DNA of 63,865 nucleotides, from positions 1-63,865 of the forward strand of contig NZ_BOMV01000107.1 in assembly GCF_016862375.1 (NCBI RefSeq), given 5' to 3'. The position numbers were made by a program, and so were the translations under genes. The DNA comes from Paractinoplanes rishiriensis (lineage in GTDB: Bacteria > Actinomycetota > Actinomycetes > Mycobacteriales > Micromonosporaceae). Positions 51,578 through 59,752 of this stretch are shown here, piece by piece (position 1 is the first letter of the stretch; every line of letters starts with the position of its first letter). The notes under the pieces are model-generated. The model was not told where the DNA came from, searched no databases, and worked only from the letters and a program-made list of their open reading frames with translations.

Positions 51578-53022
51578 GCGGGGTGACGTTGTCGCGCCGG
51601 ACGATGGGCACGGCTGCATTGTTCGGTGCCGGGGTGGCGGCCAGTTCACCGCTCACCGTGCTGGTCGGTGGTATCACGACCATGTTCGGGGTGCTCGGCG
51701 TGGTCGGTGTACCGCTGGCGTTCGGGCTGGTCATGGCGGTGATGCGGCTGTTCATGGTCGGGTATGTGGCGGTCGGTAAGCACGTCAGGCACGGTGCCCC
51801 GTTCTACGCGCAGCTGGCGCGCGGGCTGAACCCGGCGGTGGGCCTGGCCGGGGCGGGTGTGGCGTTCGTCGGCTATAACGCGCTGCAGATCAGCCTGTTC
51901 GGGCTGATCGGTACCAAGGCGGTCGAGTTGCTCGACGGCCGGTGGTGGGTGTGGGCGCTGGTGGCCGGGCTGCTGGTGTTGGCGGTCGGCCAGTACCCGG
52001 GCCGCAAGGTCGCCCGGGTCGTCGGGTTGCTGCTCGCGCTGGAGATCGGCGTGATGGTGCTGTTCACCGCGGCCGGGTTCTCCCAACCCGCCGGCGGGCA
52101 GGTCAGCACCCGGGTGTTCGCGCCGTCGGCGTTGATGGTCGCGGGTGCGGTGGCCGGTGTGCTGGTGTTCGCGGTGGCGTCGTTCGCCGGGGTCGAGTCC
52201 GTGCTCGCGTACGCCGAGGAGGCCACCTCCGATCAGGCGGTGGCCCGCGCCGCCCGCTGGGCGGTGCTGTTCTGCGGGGTGCTGTACGCGGTGGCCGCCT
52301 GGGCGTACATCACCTGGCTGGGCCTGGACAACGTGGGCAAGGCCGCCGAGGACGCCAGCCAGCCGCTGGTGCTGCTGTCGGCCATGTTCGGCACGGGGAT
52401 CACCAAGCTGGCCATCGGATTGCTGCTCACCAGCGTGCTGGCCGCGCAGGTCGCGTTCCACGCCATCGTCGCCCGCTACGTGTTCGCCCTCGCCCGCGAG
52501 CGGGTCCTGCCGGCCCGGTGGGGCGCGTTCAGCCGCGGCGCGCAGGGCGGGGCACCGTTGGGCGGCTCCGCGGTCCAGGCCGCTACCAGTGTGGTGGTGG
52601 TCGCCGGGTTCATGGCCGGCGGGGCCGACCCGATGACCATGTTCACCTGGCTGTCGACGACCGGCGCGTTGTGCATCCTGCTGCTGCTGACCCTGGCCAG
52701 CTGGTCCGCGCTGCGGTTCTTCGAGAAAGGACTCGGCGGCGCCGAACCCGAGTGGCTGCGCCGGACCCCGTTCGCCGGCGCCATCGTCGGCGCGGTCGCG
52801 GTCGTGTTCATGGCCTCCAACCTCGGCACCCTGCTCGACACCCCACCGGGCTCGGCCAAGCCGTGGCTGATCGCCGTGCCCATCGTCGCGTTCGCCGGCA
52901 CCGGGCTACTTACCGGCGCGGTGCTGCGACGAACCCACCGCGACATCTACAACGGCATCAGCTACGGCGTGCCCGATCCGATCCTCGTCCGCGACGACCG
53001 GCTCGCCGGAGTCGAACTGTGA
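51574..53022 (+). CDS. APC-superfamily amino acid/amine permease
   Basis: 482 residues from GTG 51574 with about twelve membrane helices. Helix 1 region: TALFGAGVAASSPLTVLVGG; helix 3: AQLARGLNPAVGLAGAGVAF; helix 6: VLVFAVASFAGVESVLAYAE, where FxGxE is the APC transport signature. Ends in a soluble tail IYNGISYGVPDPILVRDDRL. Coupled to both neighbours. Next but one downstream is a histidine-decarboxylase-like enzyme, so a histidine/histamine-type antiport or uptake function is a plausible inference. Confidence 0.85.
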   Translation: MSGVTLSRRTMGTAALFGAGVAASSPLTVLVGGITTMFGVLGVVGVPLAFGLVMAVMRLFMVGYVAVGKHVRHGAPFYAQLARGLNPAVGLAGAGVAFVGYNALQISLFGLIGTKAVELLDGRWWVWALVAGLLVLAVGQYPGRKVARVVGLLLALEIGVMVLFTAAGFSQPAGGQVSTRVFAPSALMVAGAVAGVLVFAVASFAGVESVLAYAEEATSDQAVARAARWAVLFCGVLYAVAAWAYITWLGLDNVGKAAEDASQPLVLLSAMFGTGITKLAIGLLLTSVLAAQVAFHAIVARYVFALARERVLPARWGAFSRGAQGGAPLGGSAVQAATSVVVVAGFMAGGADPMTMFTWLSTTGALCILLLLTLASWSALRFFEKGLGGAEPEWLRRTPFAGAIVGAVAVVFMASNLGTLLDTPPGSAKPWLIAVPIVAFAGTGLLTGAVLRRTHRDIYNGISYGVPDPILVRDDRLAGVEL

Positions 53023-54029
53023 CCCGACGAACCTGGCATGCCGACATCCCGACCGCCGCGTACCCGAACACCGGCGACCCCTTCGACCAGTCGGACGCGA
53101 CCGACCCGGCTCCCGGCCCGGCTGGCCAGCCGACCGCAGATCCCGGCCTCGGTGACCCCGACGACGTACCGATCGGGGTCTTCGAAGCGCGACGCCGGGC
53201 GGAGCTGCTGACCTCCGCGCGGGGGCAATGGGCGATCTTCCACCGGCTCCGCAAAGTCAACATCAATCACGCCACCATGGCCTGGCGCAACCGCTACCAC
53301 ATGCCGCTGAGCCCGCACGCCCTGGCGTTCCTGTTCCAGCAGGCCGACCCGACAACCGGCGGAGTACGAATAACGGCGGCGACCCGGACCTGGCTGGCCG
53401 GCCCCGAATCGCAGCATCCGCTGCCGCTATTCGACCGGTTCATCACCGTCACCCGGCAGCACGCCCTCGTCCCCGACCCGGCGGACGGCGACGGCGCTGC
53501 AACCGAACCAAACCGGGCGGCGGAACCAGGCCGGGCGAGGCTGCACGGCGCCCGCAAGGCCCCGCCGGTGTGGGACCTGCGCACCGAGCTGGCCGACCGC
53601 TGCGACCCGGCCATGGCCGACGACGCCTTCTACGCCGGTCTCGGCTACTCCACCCTCGACACGCCCGCCGGCACCTTCGATCAGCATTGCCGGGCCGCGA
53701 ACTCCGAACTCGACATCCCCGGCGGGTTCTGTTACCTGTCCAACCCGTCCGGCACCGAGGACGACCTGCGGGTCCTGACGGCCGACCGGGGTGCAGCCAA
53801 CGGCGTGGGCACGATCGCGATCCACACCTACGAAGCGCTGGCCACCCATCCGCTGGACTCCGATTTCCCGTACGCGCCGACGTCGATCAAGGTGCTGCTC
53901 GATCAGTCTCCGTACCGGCACGTCCTGCCTCAGATGTGGCACCTGGACCAGGCCCTGCGGCACGCCGACGACCTGCGCCACCAAGCCGCCGACGGCCCGC
54001 GCACCCGCCGCCGGAGCGGGCCGTCATGA
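53019..54029 (+). CDS. Unknown protein, 336 aa, in the decarboxylase operon
   Basis: GTG 53019 overlaps the permease stop (GTGA). Acidic Pro-rich N-terminus (~60 aa), then a helical region (WAIFHRLRKVNINHATMAWR, SPHALAFLFQQADPTTGGVR) and a C-terminal domain with conserved-looking segments (LDIPGGFCYLSNPSGTEDDL, ANGVGTIAIHTYEALATHPL, PYRHVLPQMWHLDQALRHAD). No motif I can name. Always between permease and decarboxylase here, hence probably part of the same pathway. Confidence 0.65.
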   Translation: MTRRTWHADIPTAAYPNTGDPFDQSDATDPAPGPAGQPTADPGLGDPDDVPIGVFEARRRAELLTSARGQWAIFHRLRKVNINHATMAWRNRYHMPLSPHALAFLFQQADPTTGGVRITAATRTWLAGPESQHPLPLFDRFITVTRQHALVPDPADGDGAATEPNRAAEPGRARLHGARKAPPVWDLRTELADRCDPAMADDAFYAGLGYSTLDTPAGTFDQHCRAANSELDIPGGFCYLSNPSGTEDDLRVLTADRGAANGVGTIAIHTYEALATHPLDSDFPYAPTSIKVLLDQSPYRHVLPQMWHLDQALRHADDLRHQAADGPRTRRRSGPS

Positions 54030-55249
54030 CCCTGACCGTGCCGAACCTGCTCGGCCCCGCCGACGACAACACCCCGCCGAAACTCAGCGCCCACGCCGCG
54101 GGCCTGACCGCCGCGCTGGCCGCCGACCACAAATTCCATCTCGCGTTCCCCGGCGCCACCGACCTGGTCTACCCCGACCTCGCCGCGATCCTGACCGGAC
54201 AGCTACTCAACAACGTCGGTGACCCCTTCGACCCCGGGCACGGCCGTAACCACACCAAGCCGTACGAGATCGACGTCGTCCGCCGGCTCGGGGCGTTGTT
54301 CGGCGCCGACCCCGCCCGGGTCTGGGGTTACGTCACCTCCGGCGCCACCGAAGGCACCATCCACGCGGTCCACGAAGCCGCCACCACCTACCCCAGCGTC
54401 GTCGTGTACTCGTCCACCGCCGCGCACTACTCGGTCACCAAAGCCGCCGTCCTCGTCCGCGCCCCACACGTGATGATCCGCGTCGACGACCGCGGCCGGA
54501 TGCTGCTCGACGAGCTACGCGACCGGCTGTTCGAGTTCCGGGACCGGCCCGCGATGATCGTCGCGACCGTAGGCACCACCGAACACGAAGGCATCGACGA
54601 CGTCGCCGGCATCGCCGGCCTCTGCGACGACCTGAACATCACCGACCGGCGTATCCACGTCGACGCCGCCCTCGCCGGCATCCCCCTCGCCCTGCTCCCC
54701 GCCCACGACCGGCCGGCGTTCGGTTTCGACGCCGGCGCCACCAGCATGGTCGTGTCCGGCCACAAATTCCCCTCGACCCTGATGCCCTGCGCGGTGATCC
54801 TCTACCCCCACCCGCCGCACCAACCAGCCGGGCCGATCTCCTACATCGGCGCCGCGGACACCACCGTCGCCGGATCCCGCTCCGGGCACACCCCGCTGGT
54901 CCTGCACTGGTCACTGGCCGGGCAGGGCCTCGACGGGCACCGCCGCCGCGCCGACGCCGCCCGCGAACTCGCCGCCTACACCCATGACCGGCTGCAACAC
55001 CTCGGCTGGAACAGCCACTGGACGTGGCCCGCGTTCACCATCACCCTCGCACAGCCCACCCGGCCCCTGCCGCAGCCCTGGGTCCTCGGCGGTGACCGCC
55101 GCACCGGCCGCATCATCACCATGCCCGGCATCCAACAAGCCTGGATCGACGAATTCCTCATCGACCTCGCCACCAGCCACTGGGCCCGCACCACCGTCAT
55201 CCCCCGGCAACGGTCCCGCCGCCGCGGCGGACCGGGGACACCGTCATGA
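54026..55249 (+). CDS. PLP-dependent histidine decarboxylase-like enzyme (group II decarboxylase)
   Basis: 407 residues from ATG 54026 (ATGA overlap). Motifs as in bacterial PLP histidine decarboxylases: VTSGATEGTIHAVHEAA, STAAHYSVTKAAVLVRAP, VATVGTTEHEGIDDVAGIAG, HVDAALAGIPLALLP (Asp binding the pyridine N, ~212), PLP lysine 247 in MVVSGHKFPSTLMPCAVI, and SYIGAADTTVAGSRSGHTPL, which mirrors the Morganella-type ISAHDKTITGSRNGHTPL. Substrate specificity is predicted from overall resemblance, not proven; related enzymes act on other aromatic or serine-like substrates. Confidence 0.85.
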   Translation: MTLTVPNLLGPADDNTPPKLSAHAAGLTAALAADHKFHLAFPGATDLVYPDLAAILTGQLLNNVGDPFDPGHGRNHTKPYEIDVVRRLGALFGADPARVWGYVTSGATEGTIHAVHEAATTYPSVVVYSSTAAHYSVTKAAVLVRAPHVMIRVDDRGRMLLDELRDRLFEFRDRPAMIVATVGTTEHEGIDDVAGIAGLCDDLNITDRRIHVDAALAGIPLALLPAHDRPAFGFDAGATSMVVSGHKFPSTLMPCAVILYPHPPHQPAGPISYIGAADTTVAGSRSGHTPLVLHWSLAGQGLDGHRRRADAARELAAYTHDRLQHLGWNSHWTWPAFTITLAQPTRPLPQPWVLGGDRRTGRIITMPGIQQAWIDEFLIDLATSHWARTTVIPRQRSRRRGGPGTPS

Positions 55250-56103
55250 CCCCGGCAACCCAGAGCACCACGGTGACGGCCGTGACCCACCGGCCCGGGG
55301 CCGCACCGACCGCCATCACCCACCAACCCGCCGCCCGTGACCTCCGCACGGGCGCGGGCAGGGCCGGGACCGCCAGCCCGGACCCGACCGCCGGGTGCGC
55401 GCCGCCCCGCAATCCCGAGCGCGCACCCGGCCCCACCCCGCCCACCACCAGGACCGACAACCGGCCAAGACACACCGGAAACGCTGAGCTCACCGGAAGG
55501 GCCGGGCTCACCGGCTACAACCAGGCCCGCGCCGCAGCCGCCCGGGCCGCTCTCGACGCGCGTGCCCGCGACGCCGGTCACGCCGACCTGCCCGCCCTGC
55601 TCACCGCCACCGCGCATCTGACCGCCCGTGTCGTCGGTGACCTGCTCGGCATCAGCACCGACATGGTCAAACACTGGCGGACCGTCCACCAGATCGGCAG
55701 CGGAGCCCGCGCGGCCGCCCGCGCACACTTGGACGCGAAAGCGCGCGACGCCGGCTACCGCGACCTGGAAACCCTGATCCGGGCCACCACCCACCTGCCC
55801 TGCCCCGCGGTCAGCGCACTGCTGGGCCGCACCGGCCAATGGGCCAGGCACTGGCGCAACGTCTACGCCACACCCAACCCGCACCCCGCCGATCCCCACC
55901 GTCCTCCAGCCGGGGGTCACGACGGCCTCGACCAGCTACCGGCCCGCGTCCAGCCCCGCCGGCCCGGCGGCACGCTGCAATGCCGGCTCTGCACCACCTG
56001 GCAGCCGGCCCTCGGCGTGCACCTGCACGCCGCGCACGGCCTCACCGCGGCCGCCTACCGCGAGCGCCTCGACGCAACGCCCGCCCAGGAGACCGCGTCA
56101 TGA
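55246..56103 (+). CDS. Zinc-finger/HTH-repeat protein related to 17863-18963
   Basis: 285 residues, ATGA-coupled to the decarboxylase. Low-complexity N-terminus (~85 aa), then two HTH-like units: HADLPALLTATAHLTARVVG..MVKHWR and YRDLETLIRATTHLPCPAVS..WARHWR. Near the C-terminus is one MucR/Ros-like finger (LQCRLCTTWQPALGVHLHAAH followed by LTAAAYRERL). The units align with those of the 366-residue protein at 18 kb, so both belong to one DNA-binding family. Probably the operon regulator. Confidence 0.7.
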   Translation: MTPATQSTTVTAVTHRPGAAPTAITHQPAARDLRTGAGRAGTASPDPTAGCAPPRNPERAPGPTPPTTRTDNRPRHTGNAELTGRAGLTGYNQARAAAARAALDARARDAGHADLPALLTATAHLTARVVGDLLGISTDMVKHWRTVHQIGSGARAAARAHLDAKARDAGYRDLETLIRATTHLPCPAVSALLGRTGQWARHWRNVYATPNPHPADPHRPPAGGHDGLDQLPARVQPRRPGGTLQCRLCTTWQPALGVHLHAAHGLTAAAYRERLDATPAQETAS

Positions 56104-56198
56104 CCACACCGGGCAAGCCGGCGGCCTGGGCCGCTGATACCCGACCGGACCATGCAAGCCGCACGCAGCACCGGAAGGACCCCGCCGATGAGTGTTGA
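56100..56198 (+). CDS. 32-codon ORF coupled between zinc-finger and nuclease-like genes
   Basis: ATG overlaps the preceding TGA (ATGA) and the end runs 11 bp into the next gene. Encodes a hydrophilic peptide (TTPGKPAAWAADTRPDHASR). It may serve only to carry ribosomes to the next start; a functional peptide is not supported. Confidence 0.35.
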   Translation: MTTPGKPAAWAADTRPDHASRTQHRKDPADEC

Positions 56199-57099
56199 CC
56201 TGCAGCTGTCCGCCTACAACATCGAAGGAGGCGGGCTGGAAGCCGACGGCTCCTACAACTTCGACAACCTCCTACAAGCCTTCACCGAAGGGCCGAGTCC
56301 ACACCTGATCAACCTGTGCGAGGCCAAATTCTGGCAGGCACGCGGTCAGAAACCGTTCCGCACCGCGCTGCGCGAGCTGAGCACGCTGACCGGCCGCGCC
56401 TACGTCGGTGAACTGTTCACCGGACCGCTCGGCACCGCCGTCATCTACGAGCCGACGGTCCTGCACCTCGACGCCGGCGAAGAACCCGACTTCCCCGACA
56501 AACGCAACCTCGCCCGCTTCTGCCTGCGCGAGCACCCGTCCTACCGATTCTGGGCCTTCACCGAGCACTGGTCCTGCCACGACGGCGACCAGCGCCTCGC
56601 CCGAGCCAGACTCCTCGCCCGCTACGGCCGCAGCGAAATCCCCACCCTCATCGCAGGCGACACCAACTCCAGCTACTCAGGACCCACCCAACCGACCATC
56701 AACTGGCAGCGCATCCCGATCGAAACCCGCGACTACAAAGGACGCCTCATCAACGGCGTCTGGGGACCCGACACCCGCGCCCTCGACCGGCTCGTCGGCA
56801 CCTACGACCACCACTGCGAACAACGCATCAACCGCGGCGGCTTCCACGATGTCACTGAACTCGACCCCGACGCCCCGAACCCGCTACCCCCGACCGGCGC
56901 GATCGGCCTCCAGGACGACCACATCCTGATCAACAACGCGTTCCGGGCCACCGCCGACATCGTTCAAGGCTCCTACCAGGTTCACCTACCTCCCGGAGCC
57001 GGACCAACCGACTGGCCCAACGACCACCGGCGCGTCAGCTGCACCCTGCGCATCCGACCCCCTCACCCCGCTGCCGACGCGGACGGCTCACCGCCCTAG
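56188..57099 (+). CDS. Endonuclease/exonuclease/phosphatase (EEP) fold protein
   Basis: 303 residues from ATG 56188 (GGAAGGA upstream). EEP signature residues: NIEGGG near the N-terminus, NLCEAKFW for the metal-binding Glu, TEHWSCHDGDQRLARARLLA, IAGDTNSS for the catalytic Asp-x-Asn, LQDDHILIN and NDHRRVSC for the terminal Asp-His. Such enzymes cleave phosphodiesters in DNA, RNA or lipids/second messengers. Substrate cannot be told from sequence. Last gene of the tightly coupled series. Confidence 0.8.
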   Translation: MSVDLQLSAYNIEGGGLEADGSYNFDNLLQAFTEGPSPHLINLCEAKFWQARGQKPFRTALRELSTLTGRAYVGELFTGPLGTAVIYEPTVLHLDAGEEPDFPDKRNLARFCLREHPSYRFWAFTEHWSCHDGDQRLARARLLARYGRSEIPTLIAGDTNSSYSGPTQPTINWQRIPIETRDYKGRLINGVWGPDTRALDRLVGTYDHHCEQRINRGGFHDVTELDPDAPNPLPPTGAIGLQDDHILINNAFRATADIVQGSYQVHLPPGAGPTDWPNDHRRVSCTLRIRPPHPAADADGSPP

Positions 57100-57357
57100 A
57101 CGCGACGACCGGCTGACTGCCAAGGCCACCCGACCCGCGCGCCACGCCACCCGAAGCGCCACCCGGCAGGCGGCCACCGTCGCCAGCACGCGCCGCCAGC
57201 CGGCAGGCCGACAGACGGTCACCGGCCGTCACCCGAGCGCGCCCCAGCTGACGCTCAACCAGGCCGGACACGCCACCCGCGGCGAAGCCGACGCGGGCCT
57301 TCACCCGCGACACACAGCCATTCACGCCCACCACCGAACCGCCCGCAGGGAGCACCC

Positions 57358-57654
57358 GTGACCGACTCACCCACCACACCCACCGGCCGCCGGCCCCTCC
57401 CTCTCGCCGGGGTCACTGCCCTGGCCCAGGCCGAGTACGAGCGCGTACGGCCCAAGCTTGACGAAACGGTGGTGAAGATCCGCGCCGAGCTCGCGGCCGG
57501 AGCCAGCGACTTCGAAGCGGTCGCTGACGTGTGGCTCAGCCTGCACGTGCAGCAGGAGAAATCCGAAACGCTGCTGCTGGCCGCCATCGCCATCGTGCAG
57601 GTCGCCAAAGTGCCACATCCACAGCCGCTCACCGACCCAGACAGCCAGCCGTAG
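57358..57654 (+). CDS. Hypothetical helical protein, 98 aa
   Basis: GTG 57358 has AGGGAG 6 nt upstream. Predicted all-helical (GVTALAQAEYERVRPKLDET, VADVWLSLHVQQEKSETLLL) with Pro-rich ends. No family recognised. Separated from the nuclease-like gene by ~260 bp of proline/arginine-type sequence without a clear gene. Confidence 0.5.
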   Translation: MTDSPTTPTGRRPLPLAGVTALAQAEYERVRPKLDETVVKIRAELAAGASDFEAVADVWLSLHVQQEKSETLLLAAIAIVQVAKVPHPQPLTDPDSQP

Positions 57655-57874
57655 GCCGCCAGGTCACCGCCGGCCAACTCGACCAACCGCCACCGCGCGG
57701 TCCCGCTGCGACGGCGCACTACCAGATTTCGCCACCGTACAAGTCGCCTCCGGGCACTGCCGTGCGTGGCGATCGGCATCCACAGCCGAGGAACACGCCG
57801 CAGCTGCCGGTGCCACCACCCGCATAGCCACCGGGCCCGGCCCCGAGCCGGGCCAACCCTACGAAACGGAACCG

Positions 57875-58265
57875 ATGACACCCCTCAAAGCAGCGACCAC
57901 CACGGTGATCACCGCTGCCGTGGTGCTCGCCACGACCGCCGGCCCCCGCCGCGGCTATCGTCGACGGCCAGCAATCCACGCGCCCTTACCCGGACATGAC
58001 GGCCCACGCCCTGACCTACCCCGGGCTCGGCATCCTCAAATGCGCCGCCATCCAGATCCGGCCCCGATATGTGGTCACCGCGGCGCACTGCCTGTCCTAC
58101 ATCACCGTCTCGCCGACCGTGACCGTCGCGCCCGCCGGACTGGCCAGTACGAGGGCCGGGTCGACCAACCGGACCAGCGGCGGACACGAATCCATCGGCG
58201 CCACCGTGCTGCTGCACCGTCTCTCCGGCCGGACCGGCGCCGGTGACCGCGCCACGAGCGGGTGA
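57875..58265 (+). pseudogene. Trypsin-like serine protease, frameshifted and truncated
   Basis: ATG 57875 starts a signal peptide (AATTTVITAAVVLATTAG). After a run of C at about 57940 a second frame continues AAIVDGQQSTRPYPDMTAHA and IQIRPRYVVTAAHCLSYITV, with the mature start IVDG and the catalytic His in TAAHC. Remaining sequence (NRTSGGHESIGATVLLHRLS) breaks off at TGA 58265, so the catalytic Asp and Ser are missing. Confidence 0.8.
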
Positions 58266-58589
58266 GCCGGCCGGTTTCACCTTCTTCATGACACCTGGCC
58301 TGTAGGCCGGGCAGGCCGTGGGCAACCACGGCATCCGGGTGCCCCGCCGACGACCGACGGCGGGTATCGCATCGGGTCTGCCTGACCCGATAGCGGCGGG
58401 TTCAGGCAGCTGGGTGTGCCGGCCACCGGAAAGCGGTGTGGTGGCCGGCACGCCCAGCATCCGCCACGGCACGCCCAGCATCGTCCCGGCATTGGTGGCC
58501 CGGCCATCCCCGCTGGCGAAGCCTCTTGCCAGACCCAACGGCCGCGGCACGACCACCTTCCCCTTTCTTCCCTTGGTGAAAGCAGCCTG
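58266..58589. other. Intergenic region rich in hairpins
   Basis: No gene. Holds stems at 58297-58317 (GGCCTG/CAGGCC), 58371-58391 (ATCGGGT/ACCCGAT) and 58417-58450, and two tandem copies of GGCACGCCCAGCATC (58447-58461 and 58468-58482). Confidence 0.5.
58417..58450. terminator. Strong hairpin between protease remnant and CPBP gene
   Basis: Perfect 11-bp arms TGCCGGCCACC (58417-58427) and GGTGGCCGGCA (58440-58450), 12-nt loop. No T tract. Candidate terminator isolating the CPBP-helicase unit from upstream transcription. Confidence 0.5.
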
Positions 58590-59570
58590 ATGAGCACTCT
58601 TCCTGATCTACCCGTTCCTGCCGACGGGCAGCAGCCGCCGTTTCACCACCTCGGACGACCCGACGTCGGGCACCGGTGGCGGCCTGTCGCGGGCATCGTC
58701 GTACTGCTCGCCGGCATCCTGCTGGTGCTGCACGGCCCGACGGCGCTGCTCGACAACTGGCCGCACCCACGCCGGCTGCCCATCCTCGGACCGATGACCG
58801 ACACGGCCCGGGCGCTGGCACAGGTCGCGCTGATCCTGCCGGTGGTGCTCGCCGTGACCCGCTGGATCAGCGGCCGCCCCGTCGGCACGCTGCTGTCGGT
58901 GACCGGGCGGCTGCGCTGGCGGCAGCTCGGGGTGAGCATGCTCATCGCCTTGCCCACCACGATCATCGTCATCGCCACCGCGATCCTGCTGATACTCGCC
59001 ACCCGAGGCCTGCCCGTACCACCGCCCACCACCGCTGGCAGCGCACCGGCAATCGACCTGGGCTACCTGCGGCAGCTGCCCGCCTGCCTGCTCATCATCG
59101 TCGCCCTGGCAGTGCTGCAAGCCAGCACCGAGGAGCTCACCTGCCGCGGCTTCATCCTGCAAACCGCCGGCGGATACACCCGCAGCCCGTGGCCGGGCAT
59201 CGCCGCGCAAGCCGTCGCCTTCACCCTGCTGCACGGCCTTGACGGCACCATCTGGGGCTACGCCGGCCTGACCGCCTACGCCCTGATGGTCGGCTGGCTC
59301 ACCGTGTTCACCGGCGGTATCGAAGCCGCGATCGCCCTGCACGTCACCTGGAACACCACCGTGCTCGTCCTCGCCGGCACCGCGATAGTTCTCACTGGCG
59401 CGGACCCGAGCCAACGAGGCACCATGGAAGGCGCCACCTGGCAGGTCACCCTGGCCCACGTGCTCGGCACCGCCGCCTACACCCTGACCGTCGCCTGGCT
59501 TACCCGTCGCCGGACCCGTCCCCGGCCGGCCGCACCGGCAGCGGCCCTAGCGCCGGTGCCCTCGTCGTGA
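58590..59570 (+). CDS. CPBP-family intramembrane metalloprotease
   Basis: 326 residues from ATG 58590, about eight membrane helices. Glutamyl endopeptidase motifs: EE and R in STEELTCRGFILQTAGGY, His in AFTLLHGLDGTIWGY and the final HVTWNTTVLVLAG. CPBP/Abi proteases cleave membrane substrates and in some bacteria process bacteriocins or give immunity. The stop overlaps a small ORF (GTGA) that in turn overlaps the helicase gene, so the three genes form a unit. Confidence 0.88.
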   Translation: MSTLPDLPVPADGQQPPFHHLGRPDVGHRWRPVAGIVVLLAGILLVLHGPTALLDNWPHPRRLPILGPMTDTARALAQVALILPVVLAVTRWISGRPVGTLLSVTGRLRWRQLGVSMLIALPTTIIVIATAILLILATRGLPVPPPTTAGSAPAIDLGYLRQLPACLLIIVALAVLQASTEELTCRGFILQTAGGYTRSPWPGIAAQAVAFTLLHGLDGTIWGYAGLTAYALMVGWLTVFTGGIEAAIALHVTWNTTVLVLAGTAIVLTGADPSQRGTMEGATWQVTLAHVLGTAAYTLTVAWLTRRRTRPRPAAPAAALAPVPSS

Positions 59571-59752
59571 ACCACCATCGGGCAATCCCGCGATCCCGCA
59601 CGATCCGCCACACCGCTGTGGCGCAGCGCACCAGCCATCTCACCGGCGGGCAGGGACCCTGCCGCACCGCCACCGTGCTCACGATCGTCACGCCAACGTG
59701 CGTCGTCGCGCTCGCTGCCCCCGCTCCGCTAGGTCCGGAGAGCACGGCGTGA
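59567..59752 (+). CDS. 61-codon ORF coupled between CPBP and helicase genes
   Basis: GTG overlaps the CPBP stop and the TGA overlaps the helicase GTG start. Basic N-terminus then a hydrophobic stretch (TATVLTIVTPTCVVALAAPA). Possibly a real small membrane peptide, possibly only a coupling ORF. Confidence 0.35.
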   Translation: MNHHRAIPRSRTIRHTAVAQRTSHLTGGQGPCRTATVLTIVTPTCVVALAAPAPLGPESTA

